From NCBI GenBank assembly GCA_021205715.1, contig JAJPXA010000174.1, positions 1-7,306 of the forward strand: a stretch of 7,306 nucleotides of DNA. Direction: 5' to 3'. Positions 1 to 5,804 of the stretch are shown one piece after another (position 1 is the stretch's first letter; every line of letters begins with the position of its first letter). The translations under genes were made by a program, and so were the position numbers. Under the pieces are notes generated by a model. The model was not told the origin of the DNA and did not search any database. It worked only from the letters and a program-made list of their open reading frames with translations. This stretch comes from Bacillota bacterium (GTDB lineage: Bacteria; Bacillota; Clostridia; UBA1381).

Positions 1-46
1 CCCTCGACGACCCGCCCCTCCGTAGGGGCGACCATTGGTCGCCCGC
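1..46. repeat. Palindromic repeat fragment at the left edge
   Basis: GGGCGACC (26-33) and GGTCGCCC (37-44) form a perfect 8-bp stem around the three-base loop ATT. GCCCCT (14-19) and AGGGGC (24-29) form a second, overlapping stem, so only one of the two can fold at a time. The opening CCCTCGACG also occurs at 1434-1442 inside the large palindromic element, which suggests both belong to the same class of dispersed repeat. The fragment is cut by the window edge. No gene is visible before the insertion sequence. Confidence 0.6.
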
Positions 47-61
47 AAAAAATCCACAAAA

Positions 62-87
62 TGTAGGTTTGTCAATGATGTGTTACA
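62..87. repeat. Left terminal inverted repeat of the IS
   Basis: Matches the reverse complement of 1166-1191 at 21 of 26 positions: the outer nine bases TGTAGGTTT are identical, then five of the next six differ, then an identical block GATGTGTTACA. The inner part together with 88-90 forms a 13-base palindrome (78-90, six-base arms around a single T), a plausible transposase binding site. An outward-pointing TTGACA lies on the minus strand at 70-75. Confidence 0.8.
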
Positions 88-94
88 CATTTTT

Positions 95-1039
95 TTAGAA
101 AACCTCGCCATCATTGAGATAAGCTTTGATGTAGTCGGCGGGAGATTTCCAGTTCAGCGGGCGCATAGGGAACTTGTTGTAGTTACGGTTATGTACCTTT
201 AATTGTTTTGTAAAGTCATCAAATGAATAAAACGTATGCGTTGCATAGAGATATTCATTATCCTTACGATGTGACCGCTCAACCTTGCCGTTATGCCGTG
301 GCGTGTACGGTCTGATGCGCTTGTGGCGTATGCCGTGCTCCGCAAGCTTCTTTTCAAACATCGTCGGCGTGGGATTCTCGGAGCTGCCTAATGCTTTGGT
401 GAATTCCGCGCCGTTATCGGTTTGGACGCACTCAATTTTAAACGGGAACTTTTTAATAAGGTGTTCCAAAAAGACCACCGAGCTGTATGTGCTTTGTTCC
501 TCGAAGGCTTCAAGATAGCGGAATCTCGAGTATTCATCAATAGCCGTGTATTGATAAAACTTCCGCCCCTCGGCTTTGGCATCGCCCACGATACAAGCTG
601 TCGGCACAACCTTTACGTCGATTTGAACCCTCTGACCCGGGTAAAACATTTTCTCGTAAGGCTTGGGTATATACTTGGGATTGGGCGGCTTCACAGCCAT
701 TGCGCCCATCTTTTTAAGGACGCGGTAAAGTCCGGTTATGGAGCGGGTATAGCCTCGCTGCCTTAATTTAACCCAAAAGACAACCAATCCGTCATGAGGA
801 TTCCGGCGGCGCATATCGGATATGAGCTTCAGCTCCTCGGGAGTGTGTTGATTTGGGTGGCTGTGCGGTTTGTGAGATTTATCTGCCAGTGATTGAAGCG
901 TTCCGTCATAGCGTTTGCGCCAATAATAGACATATTGCCGAGTGGTGTTATAGCGTATCGCGGCTTTTGTGGTACCATATTTGTAGGAATATTCAATTAA
1001 AGCTTGCCTAAACTTCATAGTTTGTGTTATAGTATTCAT
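95..1039 (-). CDS. IS481-like DDE transposase
   Basis: A 314-residue transposase that would cut and join the ends of its element. Residues about 8-50 form a helix-turn-helix for DNA binding (TTKAAIRYNTTRQYVYYWRK), a basic linker and second winged-helix-like stretch follow to about 115, and the integrase (rve) catalytic core spans about 130-300. The acidic triad is visible as D141 (VQIDV), D208 (QTDNGAEF) and E254 (GKVERSH). The D-E interval is longer than the usual 35 residues because of a Ser/Pro-containing insert around 217-230. The start at 1037-1039 is supported by AAGGAG on the minus strand at 1049-1054, nine bases upstream. The reading frame is intact with no frameshift, so activity is possible. 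It is less rich in GCG/CGC codons than the neighbouring host genes, as expected for mobile DNA. Confidence 0.92.
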   Translation of the reverse strand: MNTITQTMKFRQALIEYSYKYGTTKAAIRYNTTRQYVYYWRKRYDGTLQSLADKSHKPHSHPNQHTPEELKLISDMRRRNPHDGLVVFWVKLRQRGYTRSITGLYRVLKKMGAMAVKPPNPKYIPKPYEKMFYPGQRVQIDVKVVPTACIVGDAKAEGRKFYQYTAIDEYSRFRYLEAFEEQSTYSSVVFLEHLIKKFPFKIECVQTDNGAEFTKALGSSENPTPTMFEKKLAEHGIRHKRIRPYTPRHNGKVERSHRKDNEYLYATHTFYSFDDFTKQLKVHNRNYNKFPMRPLNWKSPADYIKAYLNDGEVF

Positions 1040-1109
1040 ATACAGGAACTCCTTTGTGTGATATTTTTGGTGGTAACATAACTATAACACAAAACAGGGT
1101 TCCTGTATA
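1021..1109 (-). repeat. Two interlocked inverted repeats over the transposase start
   Basis: TTTGTGTTATAGT at 1021-1033 is perfectly complementary to 1081-1093 (13 bp), and TATACAGGAAC at 1039-1049 is perfectly complementary to 1099-1109 (11 bp). The two pairs cross (order A, B, A', B') with exactly five bases between modules on both sides, giving pseudoknot topology. In the minus-strand transcript, one 3' partner covers the stretch between the ribosome binding site and the ATG and the other covers codons 3-7. The base pairing is seen directly; the regulatory role is inferred. Confidence 0.8.
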
Positions 1110-1119
1110 CCTTTTTTTT
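1039..1119 (+). terminator. Terminator-like stem followed by T8 inside the IS
   Basis: On the plus strand the 11-bp stem 1039-1049/1099-1109 is followed, after two C residues, by eight T (1112-1119). This resembles an intrinsic terminator that would stop transcription crossing the element left to right, although the 49-base loop is much longer than usual and the stem is not GC-rich. A weak call. Confidence 0.25.
1081..1109 (-). promoter_or_regulatory. Candidate transposase promoter
   Basis: On the minus strand TATACA (1104-1109) lies 17 bases upstream of TATAGT (1081-1086). This would start transcription near position 1074, leaving a leader of about 34 bases that contains the AAGGAG site. 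The -35 matches the consensus at only four of six positions, so this is a moderate call. The two boxes coincide with the upstream halves of the interlocked inverted repeats. Confidence 0.45.
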
Positions 1120-1126
1120 CGCAACG

Positions 1127-1155
1127 ATTTGTTATGAGTTCATCTCGTAACAAAT
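1127..1155. repeat. Hairpin between the transposase leader and the right IS end
   Basis: ATTTGTTATGAG (1127-1138) and CTCGTAACAAAT (1144-1155) pair over 12 positions with one mismatch that can form a wobble pair, around a five-base loop. It lies upstream of the candidate transposase promoter and is not followed by a T run on the minus strand. It may be a sub-terminal transposase site or part of a read-through guard; the sequence does not decide. Confidence 0.55.
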
Positions 1156-1165
1156 TATCGCGGGA

Positions 1166-1191
1166 TGTAACACATCTATTGTAAACCTACA
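1166..1191. repeat. Right terminal inverted repeat of the IS
   Basis: Partner of 62-87, identical at 21 of 26 positions on the opposite strand and ending in AAACCTACA. The five-base difference block in the middle removes the outward TTGACA found in the left end and replaces it with TTGTAA on the plus strand. Confidence 0.8.
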
Positions 1192-1220
1192 TAACAGAGA
1201 AATTAAATATTTTCAAGGTA

Positions 1221-1249
1221 TTGACATATAAATTAAATGGTGCTATTAT
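1221..1249 (+). promoter_or_regulatory. Sigma-A promoter, probably for the MATE gene
   Basis: TTGACA (1221-1226), a 17-base spacer and TATTAT (1244-1249). The -35 is perfect, the -10 matches five of six, and the surroundings are AT-rich. Transcription should begin near 1256, almost exactly at the left end of the palindromic element, so the transcript would carry about 395 bases of folded leader before the MATE start at 1651. No other promoter of comparable quality is visible between here and 1651. Confidence 0.8.
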
Positions 1250-1286
1250 AAGTTAATCAAAATTTGGGTTTAGGTGAGTGTTATGC

Positions 1287-1377
1287 GAGGCTCTGCCTCA
1301 TTTGATTTCGCAAAGCGAAATCAAGGACCCGCAAGGACTTGCAGTCCTTGACCTGCGTGACAAAACTTCGTTTTGTC
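1287..1377. repeat. Four consecutive hairpins with three-base loops
   Basis: Stems at 1287-1291/1295-1299 (loop TCT), 1302-1311/1315-1324 (loop AAA, 10 bp), 1332-1339/1343-1350 (loop TGC, 8 bp) and 1359-1366/1370-1377 (loop TTC, 8 bp). All arms are perfectly complementary, and the arm sequences are unrelated to each other. None is followed by a T run of terminator length, so they should be transcribed into the MATE leader. Confidence 0.8.
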
Positions 1378-1401
1378 TTTTGAGTACAGTAAACTTCGTA
1401 G

Positions 1402-1446
1402 GGGACGCTTGATTTTGCTCCGCAAAGTCAAAACCCTCGACGTCCC
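1402..1446. repeat. Nested hairpin GGGACG...CGTCCC
   Basis: GGGACG (1402-1407) pairs with CGTCCC (1441-1446) and encloses an inner stem GATTTTGC (1411-1418) with GCAAAGTC (1422-1429) around the loop TCC; the inner stem has one wobble position. It lies between the hairpin series on its left and the 119-bp module on its right. Confidence 0.65.
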
Positions 1447-1450
1447 TTTT

Positions 1451-1569
1451 AAACCCCTCAGTCGCCTAACGGCGCCAGCTCCCCTAGTAGGGGAGCCTTA
1501 AATGGCTGCTACATAAAGCCTCCCCTACTAGGGGAGGTGTCATTTGCAAAGCAAATGACGGAGGGGTTT
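1451..1569. repeat. 119-bp nested palindromic module (CTCCCCT/AGGGGAG type)
   Basis: AAACCCCTC (1451-1459) pairs with GAGGGGTTT (1561-1569) and encloses four stems: 1463-1466/1471-1474; 1478-1485/1489-1496 (loop AGT); 1519-1526/1530-1537 (loop ACT); and 1539-1547/1551-1559 (loop AAA). The two middle hairpins are near-copies and could also pair with each other. From memory this module, with variable outer hairpins, is scattered through many gut Clostridia genomes; I could not confirm copy number here. A short stem AACGC/GCGTT (1572-1584, loop AAA) follows before the right inverted repeat. Confidence 0.75.
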
Positions 1570-1650
1570 TCAACGCAAAGCGTTACACATCTAAACCCAA
1601 ATTTATCACAGTAAACAATCATAAAAAATTTACTTAACGAGGTAAACAAA

Positions 1651-2979
1651 ATGACATCAGATATGACTAAAGGCAGTCCGCTGCGGCTTATTGCGGCGTT
1701 TGCGGTGCCGATGCTTGTGGGCAACATATTCCAACAGGTGTATAACTTTGTCGACACATACGTGGTCGGCAGATTTGTCGGCGACACCGCGCTCGCGGCG
1801 GTCGGCGCGACCTCGGGACTTGCCGGAATACTCGTATCGTTTGTAATGGGTTTTACAAGCGGCGCGGGAATAATCATCTCGCAATACATAGGCGCGCTCA
1901 AATACGACGGTATGAAACGCACCGTGACGGCTTTGGGTTATATAGTGCTTATAATGTCCTTGGTAATAACCGCGGTGGGACTGATTTTCTCGAAGCCCTT
2001 GCTTTCGCTCCTCTCGACTCCGGATGAGATAATCGACAGCTCCGCCGGCTACATAAAAGTAATATTCGCGTTTGTTTTAAGCTCCGCCGTTTACAACGCG
2101 ACAAGCGCGGTATTGCGAAGTCTGGGCGACTCGCGCACGCCGCTTGCCGCGCTTATCATATCGTCTTTTGTGAACGTCGCGCTTGACTTGCTTTTTGTGG
2201 CGGTTTTCCGCTGGGGAATCCCGGGCGCGGCTGTTGCGACGGGCATCGCGCAGATTGTAAGCGCGGTGTTCAATATAATTGTAATGTATACTCGCCGCCG
2301 CGAGCTTAATTTGGAAAGCATTTCAATCAAACCCGATAAAATGTCGGCGCTGCGCATTATAAAAACCGGATTGCCCGCGGCGCTCGAATCCTGCCTGCTC
2401 TCTCTTGGCGGATTGAGCGTTCAAAAGCTCGTAAACTCGTTCGGCTCGGCGACAATCGCCGCCTATACCGCCGCCACAAAGATTGACAGCATCGCCATAG
2501 CGCCCGTCGTTTCGGTGGGGAGCGCGATTTCCGTCTTTACGGGTCAGAATATGGGCGCCGGAAAAATCGACAGAATCCGCAAAGGACTGTATCAGACTAT
2601 GTTTTCGCTTATCGCGCTGTGCTTTGTCATAGCGGTGCTTATAGTGATATTTCGTCGCTCACTTCTCGGTCTGTTTTTGAGCAGTGAGGAATCGATAATG
2701 ATAGGCTCGCGATACCTTGTTATCGTAAGCGTCGCGTACTGCGTCGCGGCGGTTATGCGAAGCTATTTAAATCTTCTTCGCGGCGCGGGGGATGTGAATA
2801 CCTCCGCGATAGCCGGACTTTCCGAGCTTGGAGCGCGTATAGTTTTCGCGTATATTCTCGTTATACCGCTCGGCTCGACCGGAATATGGCTCGCCACTCC
2901 GATAGCGTGGAGCTTCGGCGCGCTTATACCGGTTATCCGATATTACAGCGGCAAATGGCTGAGCAAGAAATTGGTCTGA
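1651..2979 (+). CDS. MATE-family cation-coupled multidrug efflux transporter
   Basis: A 442-residue inner-membrane protein of the multidrug and toxin extrusion family, which exports cationic or lipophilic compounds in exchange for Na+ or H+. Length and hydrophobicity fit the usual twelve membrane segments in two homologous halves (about 12-215 and 235-425). Family motifs are clear: PMLVGNIFQQVYN followed by FVDTYVVG with the buried Asp35 expected for ion coupling, RSLGDSRTP at 156-164, GQNMGAGKIDRI at 298-309 and RGAGDVNT at 377-384. The start at 1651 is preceded by GAGGT (1639-1643) with seven bases of spacing; Met5 is an alternative without better support. The gene stands alone, between a long palindromic leader and a terminator. 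The substrate cannot be told from sequence; some relatives carry metabolites rather than drugs. Confidence 0.93.
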   Translation: MTSDMTKGSPLRLIAAFAVPMLVGNIFQQVYNFVDTYVVGRFVGDTALAAVGATSGLAGILVSFVMGFTSGAGIIISQYIGALKYDGMKRTVTALGYIVLIMSLVITAVGLIFSKPLLSLLSTPDEIIDSSAGYIKVIFAFVLSSAVYNATSAVLRSLGDSRTPLAALIISSFVNVALDLLFVAVFRWGIPGAAVATGIAQIVSAVFNIIVMYTRRRELNLESISIKPDKMSALRIIKTGLPAALESCLLSLGGLSVQKLVNSFGSATIAAYTAATKIDSIAIAPVVSVGSAISVFTGQNMGAGKIDRIRKGLYQTMFSLIALCFVIAVLIVIFRRSLLGLFLSSEESIMIGSRYLVIVSVAYCVAAVMRSYLNLLRGAGDVNTSAIAGLSELGARIVFAYILVIPLGSTGIWLATPIAWSFGALIPVIRYYSGKWLSKKLV

Positions 2980-2980
2980 T

Positions 2981-3012
2981 AAGCTGCCGGCAAAATGCCG
3001 GCGGCTTTTTTT
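2981..3012 (+). terminator. Intrinsic terminator after the MATE gene
   Basis: AAGCTGCCGGC (2981-2991) pairs with GCCGGCGGCTT (2997-3007) with one wobble, around the loop AAAAT. Seven T (3006-3012) follow or overlap the stem base. It begins one base after the MATE stop codon. Confidence 0.95.
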
Positions 3013-3106
3013 ACGCCCAAAACCGCGGTTTTTGCTCCATGCCGCATCAAATCGAACGAAATATGATAAAAAAATGACAAAATCTCAACAAAACCCCCGT
3101 AAGTCC

Positions 3107-3135
3107 TTGATTTTTCAGTTAAAAAGTGATATAAT
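3107..3135 (+). promoter_or_regulatory. Sigma-A promoter of gyrA
   Basis: TTGATT (3107-3112), a 17-base spacer and a perfect TATAAT (3130-3135) preceded by TG at 3127-3128, an extended -10. Transcription should start near 3142, giving a leader of about 100 bases before the gyrA start. Confidence 0.88.
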
Positions 3136-3197
3136 TTATAAGTTAAAAGTATAGGCTTATGTGGGGTTTGCGCGTTTTTGAAAACGGCGAATTTCAC

Positions 3198-3217
3198 CGG
3201 CGCGAAAAAGCGCGCCG
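3198..3217 (+). promoter_or_regulatory. GC hairpin in the gyrA leader
   Basis: CGGCGCG (3198-3204) pairs with CGCGCCG (3211-3217) around the loop AAAAAG. It ends 14 bases before the AGGAG at 3232-3236 and has no T run, so it is not a terminator. It could affect leader stability or ribosome access; no known gyrA leader element was recognised. Confidence 0.5.
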
Positions 3218-3243
3218 CATCAATTATTGATAGGAGAATGAAA

Positions 3244-5772
3244 ATGGCCAAAAAAACAGAGGATCAGAAATTTGATATGTCGGTAATCGAAAATCAGACG
3301 ATTGTGGATGTCGACTTAAATTATGAAATGAAAAAAGCATATATCGATTATGCTATGAGCGTCATTGTAAGCCGCGCCCTGCCGGACGTCCGCGACGGCT
3401 TAAAGCCGGTTCACAGACGCATACTTTACGATATGTATGAGGCGAATTTGCTTTATGAAAGCGATTTTCGTAAATCGGCTACCGTTGTCGGCGACGTTTT
3501 GGGTAAATATCACCCCCACGGCGACGCGTCGGTATACGACGCTATGGTTCGCTTGGGACAAAGCTTCTCGCTCAGGTATCCGCTTGTTCAGCCTAAGGGA
3601 AACTTCGGTTCCATTGACGGCGACCCTCCCGCGGCATACCGATATACAGAGGCGAAAATGTCAAAAATCGCGGCGCTTATGCTGTCCGACATAGAAAAGG
3701 ACACCGTCGATTTCGTACCGAACTACGACGATAAGCTTCGCGAGCCGGACGTTCTTCCCTCGCGCTTCCCGAATCTTTTGGTAAACGGCTCGTCAGGCAT
3801 CGCGGTAGGTATGGCGACCAATATACCGCCGCATAATTTGAGCGAGGTCATAGACGGCATTATCGCGGTTATAGACGACCCGATGATTTCAATAGATGAG
3901 CTTATGACCTATATAAAGGGCCCCGATTTCCCGACGGCGGGCATTATTATGGGTATGAGCGGAATACGCTCCGCCTACACCACCGGCCGCGGCAGAATTA
4001 TAATGCGCGCGAAAGCGGAAATTGAGGAACGCGCCAACGGCCGCTACAGAATTCACGTTACGGAGCTTCCGTATCAGGTGAATAAGCTCAAACTCGAGCG
4101 CCATATAAACGAGCTTGTCCGCGACGGAAAGATTGACGGCATATCATCCACGCGCGACGAGTCGGACGAGAATATTCATTTCTTCATCGAGCTTAAAAAG
4201 GACGCAAACCCGCAGATTGTTTTAAACAATCTGTACAAGCTCACGCAGATGCAGGAAACCTTCGGCGTTATACTGCTGGCGCTTGTCGATAAGCAGCCGA
4301 AAATCCTCAACTTGAGGGAGATAATAGACTTTTATATCGCTCATCAGGAGGACGTTATAACGCGCCGCATCACTCACGAGCTGAATAAGTCCAAGGAGCG
4401 CGCGCATATTTTGGAGGGATATAAAACCGTTATCGACAATATCGACGAGGTAATATCCATCATTCGCGCGTCAAAGAGCATTCCCGACTCAAAGGCGGCG
4501 CTCGAAGCGCGGTTCGGCATCGACGACATACAGGCGACCGCCATCGTTCAGATGCAGCTCGGACGCTTGTCGGGTATGGAGCGCGAGAAGATTGAAAACG
4601 AATATAACGATTTGGTGGCAAAGATTGCCGAGCTTGAGGGAATACTCGCGAGCGAGGCGAAGATTTTGGATATAGTAAAAGCCGACCTTACGGATATAAA
4701 GAATAAATATGGCGACGAAAGACGCACGCAAATCGATCCGATATTTGACGACCTTGACGATGAATCGCTCATCAAAGAGGAGGACGTCATAATAACGCTT
4801 ACCGACCGCGGATATGTAAAGCGTCTGCCGGTCGACACGTATAAATCTCAGCACAGAGGCGGACGCGGCGTGTCCGGTCTTACGACACGCGACGAGGACT
4901 TCGTTGAGCATATTCTTACAGCGTTGACGCATAATCTTATCCTGTTCTTCACGAACCGCGGACTCGCGTACGCGCTTAAGGGCTACCGCATACCCGAGGC
5001 GAGCCGCCAGGCAAAGGGCACGCCGATTGTCAATATGCTTGAGCTTGACCCCGAGGAGAAGATTTCGGCTATGATTGCCGTAAGAGGCTTCGAGGAAAAT
5101 TGGTACCTTACGTTTGTAACGAAAAAGGGTATCGTTAAAAAGACCGACCTTATGTCGTATTCGAGAATACGCTCCAACGGATTGAGGGCGATTAATCTTG
5201 ACGAGGACGACGAGCTTATAACGGTTAAATTTACAAACGACGAAACCGAAATGATAATGGCTACGCACAACGGACTCTCCATCCGCTTTAAGGTCGGCGA
5301 TATACGTCCCACCGGCAGAACGTCGAGAGGCGTAAAGGGCATAACCTTAAAGCCGGGCGATTATGTAATCGGCGCGTCGATACTTCTTCCCGACACCCGT
5401 CTTTTGGCGGTCACGGAAAAAGGCTACGGCAAGCGCACGGAGCTTAGCGAATACAGAGGACAGTCACGAGGTGGCACGGGCATATTCACCTATAAGCTGA
5501 CCGAAAAAACCGGAAAGCTCGCGGCGATAAAGACCGTCACGGATGATGATGATATTATGCTTATCACCTCCGAGGGCGTGATTATACGTATGCATTGCCG
5601 CGATATAAGCACGCTGTCGAGAGCCACGCAGGGCGTAAGGCTTATGCGTTTGGGCGACGGCGTGAATGTGGTGAGCCTTGCAAAGACGGATTATTACGAG
5701 GAAGAAGCTCCGGAAAATAACGCGGAAAATGAAACCGCCGAGAACGGCGCGGATAATTCGTCGGAAAATTGA
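3244..5772 (+). CDS. gyrA: DNA gyrase subunit A
   Basis: The 842-residue breakage-reunion subunit of gyrase, which with GyrB introduces negative supercoils. The ATG at 3244 is preferred because AGGAG (3232-3236) lies seven bases upstream; the ATG at 3238 is too close and the upstream TTG at 3178 lacks support. Residues about 23-465 form the winged-helix, tower and coiled-coil catalytic part with active-site Tyr134 (RYTEAKMS); about 490-815 form the six-bladed DNA-wrapping domain. The GyrA box is QHRGGRG at 536-542, His replacing the usual basic second residue, and it favours GyrA over ParC. The quinolone region reads HPHGDASVYD, with Ala95 where E. coli has Ser83 and Asp99 where it has Asp87. 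The C-terminal tail (about 819-842) has eight Glu, one Asp and no basic residue. gyrB is not in the window; two cyclophilin genes follow in the same unit. Confidence 0.97.
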   Translation: MAKKTEDQKFDMSVIENQTIVDVDLNYEMKKAYIDYAMSVIVSRALPDVRDGLKPVHRRILYDMYEANLLYESDFRKSATVVGDVLGKYHPHGDASVYDAMVRLGQSFSLRYPLVQPKGNFGSIDGDPPAAYRYTEAKMSKIAALMLSDIEKDTVDFVPNYDDKLREPDVLPSRFPNLLVNGSSGIAVGMATNIPPHNLSEVIDGIIAVIDDPMISIDELMTYIKGPDFPTAGIIMGMSGIRSAYTTGRGRIIMRAKAEIEERANGRYRIHVTELPYQVNKLKLERHINELVRDGKIDGISSTRDESDENIHFFIELKKDANPQIVLNNLYKLTQMQETFGVILLALVDKQPKILNLREIIDFYIAHQEDVITRRITHELNKSKERAHILEGYKTVIDNIDEVISIIRASKSIPDSKAALEARFGIDDIQATAIVQMQLGRLSGMEREKIENEYNDLVAKIAELEGILASEAKILDIVKADLTDIKNKYGDERRTQIDPIFDDLDDESLIKEEDVIITLTDRGYVKRLPVDTYKSQHRGGRGVSGLTTRDEDFVEHILTALTHNLILFFTNRGLAYALKGYRIPEASRQAKGTPIVNMLELDPEEKISAMIAVRGFEENWYLTFVTKKGIVKKTDLMSYSRIRSNGLRAINLDEDDELITVKFTNDETEMIMATHNGLSIRFKVGDIRPTGRTSRGVKGITLKPGDYVIGASILLPDTRLLAVTEKGYGKRTELSEYRGQSRGGTGIFTYKLTEKTGKLAAIKTVTDDDDIMLITSEGVIIRMHCRDISTLSRATQGVRLMRLGDGVNVVSLAKTDYYEEEAPENNAENETAENGADNSSEN

Positions 5773-5804
5773 TTTAAGGATTGTAATATAGGAGGTAACG
5801 GATA

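Larger units (their letters stand above)
62..1191 (-). mobile_element. IS481-type insertion sequence, apparently intact
   Basis: About 1.13 kb with one full-length DDE transposase gene on the minus strand, bounded by imperfect inverted repeats whose outer ends read TGTAGGTTT inward. The transposase stop lies only 33 bases from the left end, while about 150 bases of structured DNA separate its start from the right end. I see no target-site duplication: the left flank is CACAAAA and the right flank is TAACAGA. Assignment to IS481 rather than another IS3-like group rests on the single ORF with an N-terminal helix-turn-helix plus an integrase core and on the TGT...ACA ends. No IS database was searched. 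Confidence 0.85.
1260..1604. mobile_element. MITE-like palindrome-rich element, 345 bp
   Basis: Non-coding. The ends are a perfect 14-bp inverted repeat: AAATTTGGGTTTAG at 1260-1273 and its complement at 1591-1604. ATCA lies immediately outside each end (1256-1259 and 1605-1608), a candidate four-base target duplication. The interior is almost wholly hairpins, including the 119-bp module described separately. No transposase is encoded, so any movement would depend on an enzyme supplied elsewhere. This accounts for most of the gene-free stretch 1192-1650; the rest is the promoter and the MATE ribosome binding site. A four-base duplication can arise by chance, so the mobile interpretation is inferred. 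Confidence 0.65.

Noticed and set aside
422..766. Plus-strand frame of 114 codons inside the IS
   Set aside because: Antisense to the transposase catalytic core, with no domain or ribosome binding site of its own.
1283..1351. A 22-codon open frame (MRGSASFDF...) in the MATE leader as a leader peptide
   Set aside because: It reads straight through three hairpins, so its wording follows from the palindromes. The upstream GGTGAG is a poor ribosome binding site. Similar short frames are over-annotated wherever this repeat occurs.
1..1600. A CRISPR array
   Set aside because: The palindromes are not direct repeats of constant sequence with regular unique spacers, and no cas gene is present.
1256..1650. 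A metabolite riboswitch controlling the MATE gene
   Set aside because: I looked for conserved cores of common classes and saw none; the structure is fully accounted for by simple perfect hairpins typical of dispersed repeats.
1509..1922. A 137-codon open frame on the minus strand
   Set aside because: It overlaps the MATE gene start and the palindromic element, has no ribosome binding site or recognisable domain, and is explained as a shadow of the real gene.
3019..3032. The palindrome AAAACCGCGGTTTT as a second terminator or operator
   Set aside because: It has no loop of its own and only a short T run, and it follows immediately after a fully adequate terminator; nothing ties it to a function.
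3178..3243. Upstream TTG start extending GyrA by 22 residues
   Set aside because: No ribosome binding site precedes it, the extension covers a leader hairpin and the AGGAG site, and its residues do not resemble a GyrA N-terminus.
4489..5268. A 259-codon open frame antisense to gyrA
   Set aside because: Long antisense frames are expected opposite a gene with this codon bias. The protein resembles no family and gyrA is certain.
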